Both the position numbers and the translations under genes were made by a program. A stretch of 64,000 nucleotides of DNA from Sisyra terminalis (lineage: Eukaryota; Arthropoda; Insecta; Neuroptera; Sisyridae). The stretch is taken from assembly GCA_958496175.1 (NCBI GenBank), contig OY292278.1:12462001-12526000 (forward strand), given 5' to 3'. Positions 59,816 to 64,000 of this stretch are shown here, piece after piece; within the stretch, counting starts at the first letter, position 1; every line of letters begins with the position of its first letter. The notes beneath the pieces are model-generated. The model was given only the letters and a program-made list of their open reading frames with translations, was not told the origin of the DNA and made no database searches.

Positions 59816-60935
59816 TTGTAGTTTCAGATCCCTATGTATTTCCGTTTTTTTAAAGATCAAAAATAGCTGAAAATCAGAAAAAAAATTTGCTCCGAAACTT
59901 GTTAATCGATTTATTTGAATTTTGTTTATGTCATAGAAACTGATGGTAGCTTCTATAAAAAAATCAAAAGTTTTATCAGTGTATAAGATCCTTGAAAAAC
60001 GAGAGCTTTTTCTTTTAATTTTAATTTTTAACCATGATACAATTTTCGTACAGTTATGAAACTATTTTTTTCGAACTCTCTATCTAATTTCCTTTAATGT
60101 TATGTATTTTTTAAATTTTAAAAAACGATAGGCCATATTGAAAAAAATTAAAAATCGATTTTTTACCCAAAAATCCATTATTGTAATAAACAGAAACAGA
60201 GCTTACTGGATTACTATACGAGTGTAAATAACAGAAAATATTAAAAACAATAATATGAAAACAGTTGTTGTCTATTCAATAAATTCAATTGTTAATATAA
60301 AAATAATTTGGCACTATTATTATTAAGTTTGTATCAAGTGTTATCTTATACAATAAGATTGCTATGCTTTTATGATTGCAAGTTGTAATATCACCGATCA
60401 GCAATCTTAGTCCATAAGATACACTTGATGCTGAGTTAATCATAATAGTACCAAATTATTTTTATATTAACGATTGAATTTATCTGTTTTCATATTATTA
60501 TTTTTAATATTTTCTGTTATTTGCGCTCGTATAGTAATCAAGTAAGCTCTGTTTCTGTTTATTTCATTAATGGATTTTTACGTAAAAAATCGATTTTTAA
60601 TTCTTTTCATATGGCTTATCGTTTTTAAAAATTTAAAAAACACATAACATTAAAGGAAATTGGATAGGGAGTTCGAAAAAAATAGTTTCGTAAATGTACG
60701 AAAATTGTATCATGGTTAAAAATTAAAATTAAAAGAAAAAACTCTCTTTTTTCAAGGATATTATAAACCGATAAAGCTCTTAATTTTTTTTTTCTAGAAG
60801 CTACCATCAGCCCCTATAACATATCCAAAATTTAAATAAATTGATTCACAAGTCACTGAGAAAAAATATTTTTTCTGATTTCCAGCTTTTTTCGATTTTT
60901 GAAGAAACGGTAATACATAAGGATCTGAAATTTGC
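59816..60935. repeat. Long foldback element, about 1.1 kb
   Basis: The left arm (about 59816-60375) and right arm (about 60392-60935) are diverged reverse complements over about 550 bp with almost no spacer. Landmarks: GTTTCAGATCCCTATGTATT against AATACATAAGGATCTGAAA, TGATGGTAGCTTCTA against TAGAAGCTACCATCA, AACAGAAACAGAGCTTACT against AGTAAGCTCTGTTTCTGTT, and TATCAAGTGTTATCTTAT against ATAAGATACACTTGAT. No coding frame. A further inverted match outside (59745-59790 with 61588-61626, around TTTCCTATTTCCCAATG) suggests that it sits inside a larger disrupted repeat. Confidence 0.88.
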
Positions 60936-62329
60936 CGAATTATAGTATCTTAATAGTACCAACATACGCTGAAATTATGAACCAAATACCTATGTCCTTT
61001 AATGGATATTTAATTAACTTATAAGGATAGTTCTCATGAAATATCGAAATTCTTGTTCGTTGTGTTGGTACAAAAATCTATGCGATCTATGACGGTATTT
61101 TTTCCCTTGCAAAGATCAAAACTTAATGGTTAATGGTGTTGGTCATAATTTATGAACTATATTAATATCTTTTTAGAATAATAAATAAATAGTACCCAAA
61201 AAATCATTCCCAGAAAATCAAATTAATCTAAACCTAACAGCGTTTGCTGAGATAAAGAGACCCAGGAAACTTATAAAGTTTTAAATTTACAGTGCTGAAG
61301 CACAATTTATCTCATCTGGTAAATAATAATGAAAAAAATGTCTCCGTCTTACCAAAAATTTCGATTTCTGAAATTATCTTCTCTTTATCAAATTTATTTA
61401 ATTTTGAAAAATACAAGTCAATAATACTAAATTAGATTTTTCAGGCGTTTAGTAAAAAGAACATTAGGAGCTGTAATCATTATAATATGCACAGGCCCCA
61501 GCTCCATCTCTAATTTTTTAGTTCCCAGTTTTCCTTAAACTACATTTCTTTTCAGCTTTGGTTAAATCAAAGTTTACTGGCAAATTTTTTTTTGAGATTT
61601 CTAGAAAAAAATTCCTATTTCCCAATGAAATTCTATGTCCTTTAATGGATAATATATATATATATATATATATATATGTCTTTGAGATTCAATTAAAAAA
61701 TTATTTTATTACAACGCGTTTCGACAGTTTTTTGACGCACACATATATATATTATTATCCATTAATTTATTGTGATTTGAAAGTAATTAAAATACTTATC
61801 AGTGTTAAACTTATGTCCTTTGTGGAATTAATATTTGAAGAAGGAAAAAACCATATATTTACATTTACAAAAAATTAAACTAAATTATAAAATTTAAAAA
61901 AAAATGTTTATAATGAAAAAGGTTAATAGGTAGTTCAAATGCAACAAAAGAAAGACCAAAACATAAAAATGCACTTATTCGTTATGACTTAAATAGGAGC
62001 CAAAGCCAAAGCTAGAGTCAAATATAAGCTCCGGAATCAAAGTCGGAGCTTAATTTCAGCCTCTTTCCTAGCCTTAGATTAGGCAGTTTAAAACTATCAA
62101 GTATAATAATTTTACTTACCAAATTTGCTCTTTACTAGATCTCAAATTTTTCTTTTTTTATCTTTTGAAATATCATTAATTTTAAACGACTGTATTGATG
62201 ATTGTATTGGAAATTCTGAAAATGAAAAAGTGTATTTTCAGCGGGGTTATGGAAGCATATAGGCATGTCGGTTAAACGTGTTCATTTCGTATTAAATAAG
62301 GATTATATAAGACATAAAAAACATCCAAC
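60936..62329. other. AT-rich stretch with small repeats
   Basis: Contains a (TA)n run at 61652-61677, and a possible relic of a hammerhead-type element at 61695-61742 (minus strand CGUCAAAAAACUGUCGAAACG, lacking the CUGANGA part). A degenerate GGAGCCAAAGCC-like minisatellite lies at 61998-62060. CTATGTCCTTTAATGGATA is duplicated at about 60989 and 61633. Confidence 0.45.
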
Positions 62330-62960
62330 TAAGTGTGCAAGGACGCTATTTTTGAAGACAAAGCGGCAAGATGAAAACAAAAATTGGGCCTCTCAATAGG
62401 CAAAACTTGCGTTTCCCGGCGATTGTATGCGTATGAGTGCGATAAACAGAGAAAATCATTGAAATGCTGATGATGATTATGATGCTGATGATGACGATTT
62501 TGTTGGTGTTGACTCTCACGTCACTAAAAACTGAGGCCAAGGCCGCGAATTCAGTTGTGAAGCTTCGCACAAATTTTACATTCTCAACAACACGCACGCA
62601 TAATACCCAATGTATATATATATTCATACATATATTAGCACAATGCTTCTTCTCCATTCCTCTTGATATTCCAGCCACCGACCGACATCTTCTTTTCCTC
62701 CCCAACATTCATTATTTCCTTGGTTTTAAACGCAGGATACTCGCGTAATCGTATCCTTCGTTATTCACCAATCCGCAAATTAATATTGCCAAAAGCGTCG
62801 AATAAAAGCGCATGCTATAAAATAATCATTAATGTAAATAATAATAAATGAGCATTCGAATAAATTCGATCGTTTCATTGATGAAATCGTAAAGCTCGAG
62901 GAAATTTCATAGCTTACACTACAATGAAAATGAACGTATAAAAGCTTTCTTTTTTCATTA
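62330..62960. other. Complex, GC-richer island 5
   Basis: Frames of 120 codons (62346-62708, minus) and 94 codons (62464-62748, plus) overlap on opposite strands and run through a GATGATG-type repeat at 62466-62496. No domain is recognised. It resembles the other islands in composition (ATG/CAT-rich, CACGCACGCAT) and may be a conserved non-coding element. Confidence 0.45.
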
Positions 62961-64000
62961 CACGCATCTAAAATCATTACGATTTTATGATTGGTGGTAA
63001 TCTACTTTCAGATGTGATACCGAAACAACGCCAAATTGAGATATCTTATTATAGTTTTAATTAAAACTTAGTCCTCCATAAATCTTTTGAAGAATTTCCT
63101 CAATTTGATGGCCAAAAACTATACAAATGAAACGACAAGAAAACGAAGAAAATTCAAATCTCAATAAGTGAGTGGATTAGATTTCAAGGTCTACACGAAA
63201 TTTTTTTTTTGGCTTCCACACATGTAGGCTGTTCGGCAATGAACTTGTCCGACCGTTTTATGGCTCTTTGGCGAAAAAAAAAACTTTTTGATCATCATGG
63301 GAACATCATATTATTATAAAATACAGTAATAATGGTAATATTTTATAATTCTAATGGCGTACGCATAATAAAGTTATTGGGTCTAGTTTTATAGATCCGT
63401 ATACGCATACGTTTATACCTACATGAAGCGTTTAAATAAAATAGAGGTCATCGCAGATTATGGAACTATATCATTTACATAAAAGCTTATAAAAGTCTTA
63501 AAAACTATAATAAACTTTGTTGTAATTTTGTTGTGTGTTTTTTTTTCGCCGAAAAAAGACAGAAATGTGCGTTATAAACTAAAGCCGTTTCACAGCCGCA
63601 AGATATCCGATCTTTGAAATTGTAGGAAGATAATCTAAATTTTAAATTTTTTTTTCCCATCTTTTTTTCAGTGGTTTGCAAAGGAGGATTTTGACAATTA
63701 ACCTTTATGTGCGTGCAATAAAATTTAAAGGAAAAATTTATATAAATTACTCATAATTTAAGTCGACATTTATGGCATTCTCGTATTGGTATGAATTTTG
63801 CGTTTTTAACGAAAAAAAATAGAAGTGATTCTGTGAAATTGTTTTCGTTTTGGAATTGAAAAGTTTTATGATTTTGCTCAGGTAAAATGCTAATATTGAA
63901 GACTAAAACGAGGGAAAGAGAGGAGTAGGGAATCTAGTTATGAGGAACAGAAATTCAGGAAATTTTAATTTACAGTTTTACATATTTAAAAAAAATACTT
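62961..64000. other. AT-rich non-coding end of window
   Basis: A good acceptor-like sequence (TTTTCCCATCTTTTTTTCAG) ends at 63671 but the following sequence soon meets stops in the frame tested and has no clear donor. Nothing else is seen. Confidence 0.4.

Noticed and set aside
62346..62748. 120- and 94-codon frames on opposite strands
   Set aside because: They overlap each other and pass through a GATGATG repeat; no domain is seen.
1..64000. CRISPR arrays, bacterial operons, rRNA and intact tRNA genes
   Set aside because: None found; the composition, microsatellites and transposon types are those of an animal genome.

Overview
The window looks like non-coding DNA from an AT-rich animal genome, most probably an insect. 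Open frames are short and none encodes a complete recognisable gene. The decayed coding pieces I can name are jockey-like and RTE-like non-LTR reverse transcriptases and one Tc1-like transposase. The rest is inverted repeats, MITE-like elements, tandem repeats, TA microsatellites and a few more complex, GC-richer islands. I cannot place the organism more closely. The window may lie inside a very long intron or a gene desert: one site near 37.8 kb has the form of a recursive-splicing (ratchet) point, followed 43 nt later by a good donor.

Layout. 0-1 kb: a truncated inverted repeat, then a palindromic element with a 12-bp target duplication. 8.2-10.6 kb: two long foldback repeats. 11.9-12.7 kb: a 232-bp tandem repeat. 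13.1-13.9 kb: a palindromic element with a second element nested in it. 15.8-16.8 kb: two fragments of one jockey-like RT in head-on inverted orientation, joined at a 15-bp palindrome, one carrying a nested 154-bp MITE. 19.3-23.9 kb: an RTE-like tail, a mariner-like MITE with a nested element, an unidentified decayed reading frame and a tRNA-like relic. 25.7-26.1 kb: another jockey RT. 33.2-37 kb: a tandem duplication, a probable RTE tail and three palindromic elements. 37.2-42.3 kb: three complex islands, the ratchet candidate and a tandem repeat carrying a hAT-like MITE. 42.5-44.4 kb: a tandem duplication invaded by a Tc1-like element and a LINE 3' end. 45-49 kb: a jockey tail, a TA repeat and an interrupted palindromic element. 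54-61 kb: foldback elements and more LINE remnants. 62.3-63 kb: a last complex island.

The most striking signal is a set of small, mostly palindromic elements from several unrelated sequence families. Each carries a motif of the form CUGANGA-A-(stem)-GAAA(C/U), which resembles the hammerhead ribozyme core. The sequence of the stem differs between families while its pairing is kept. Six insertions of this kind have direct repeats of 12-13 bp at their borders, and a seventh has a weaker 10/12 match. This fits Penelope-like or retrozyme-like retroelements, for which hammerhead motifs are known. All copies share one extra A between the core and stem II compared with the textbook hammerhead.
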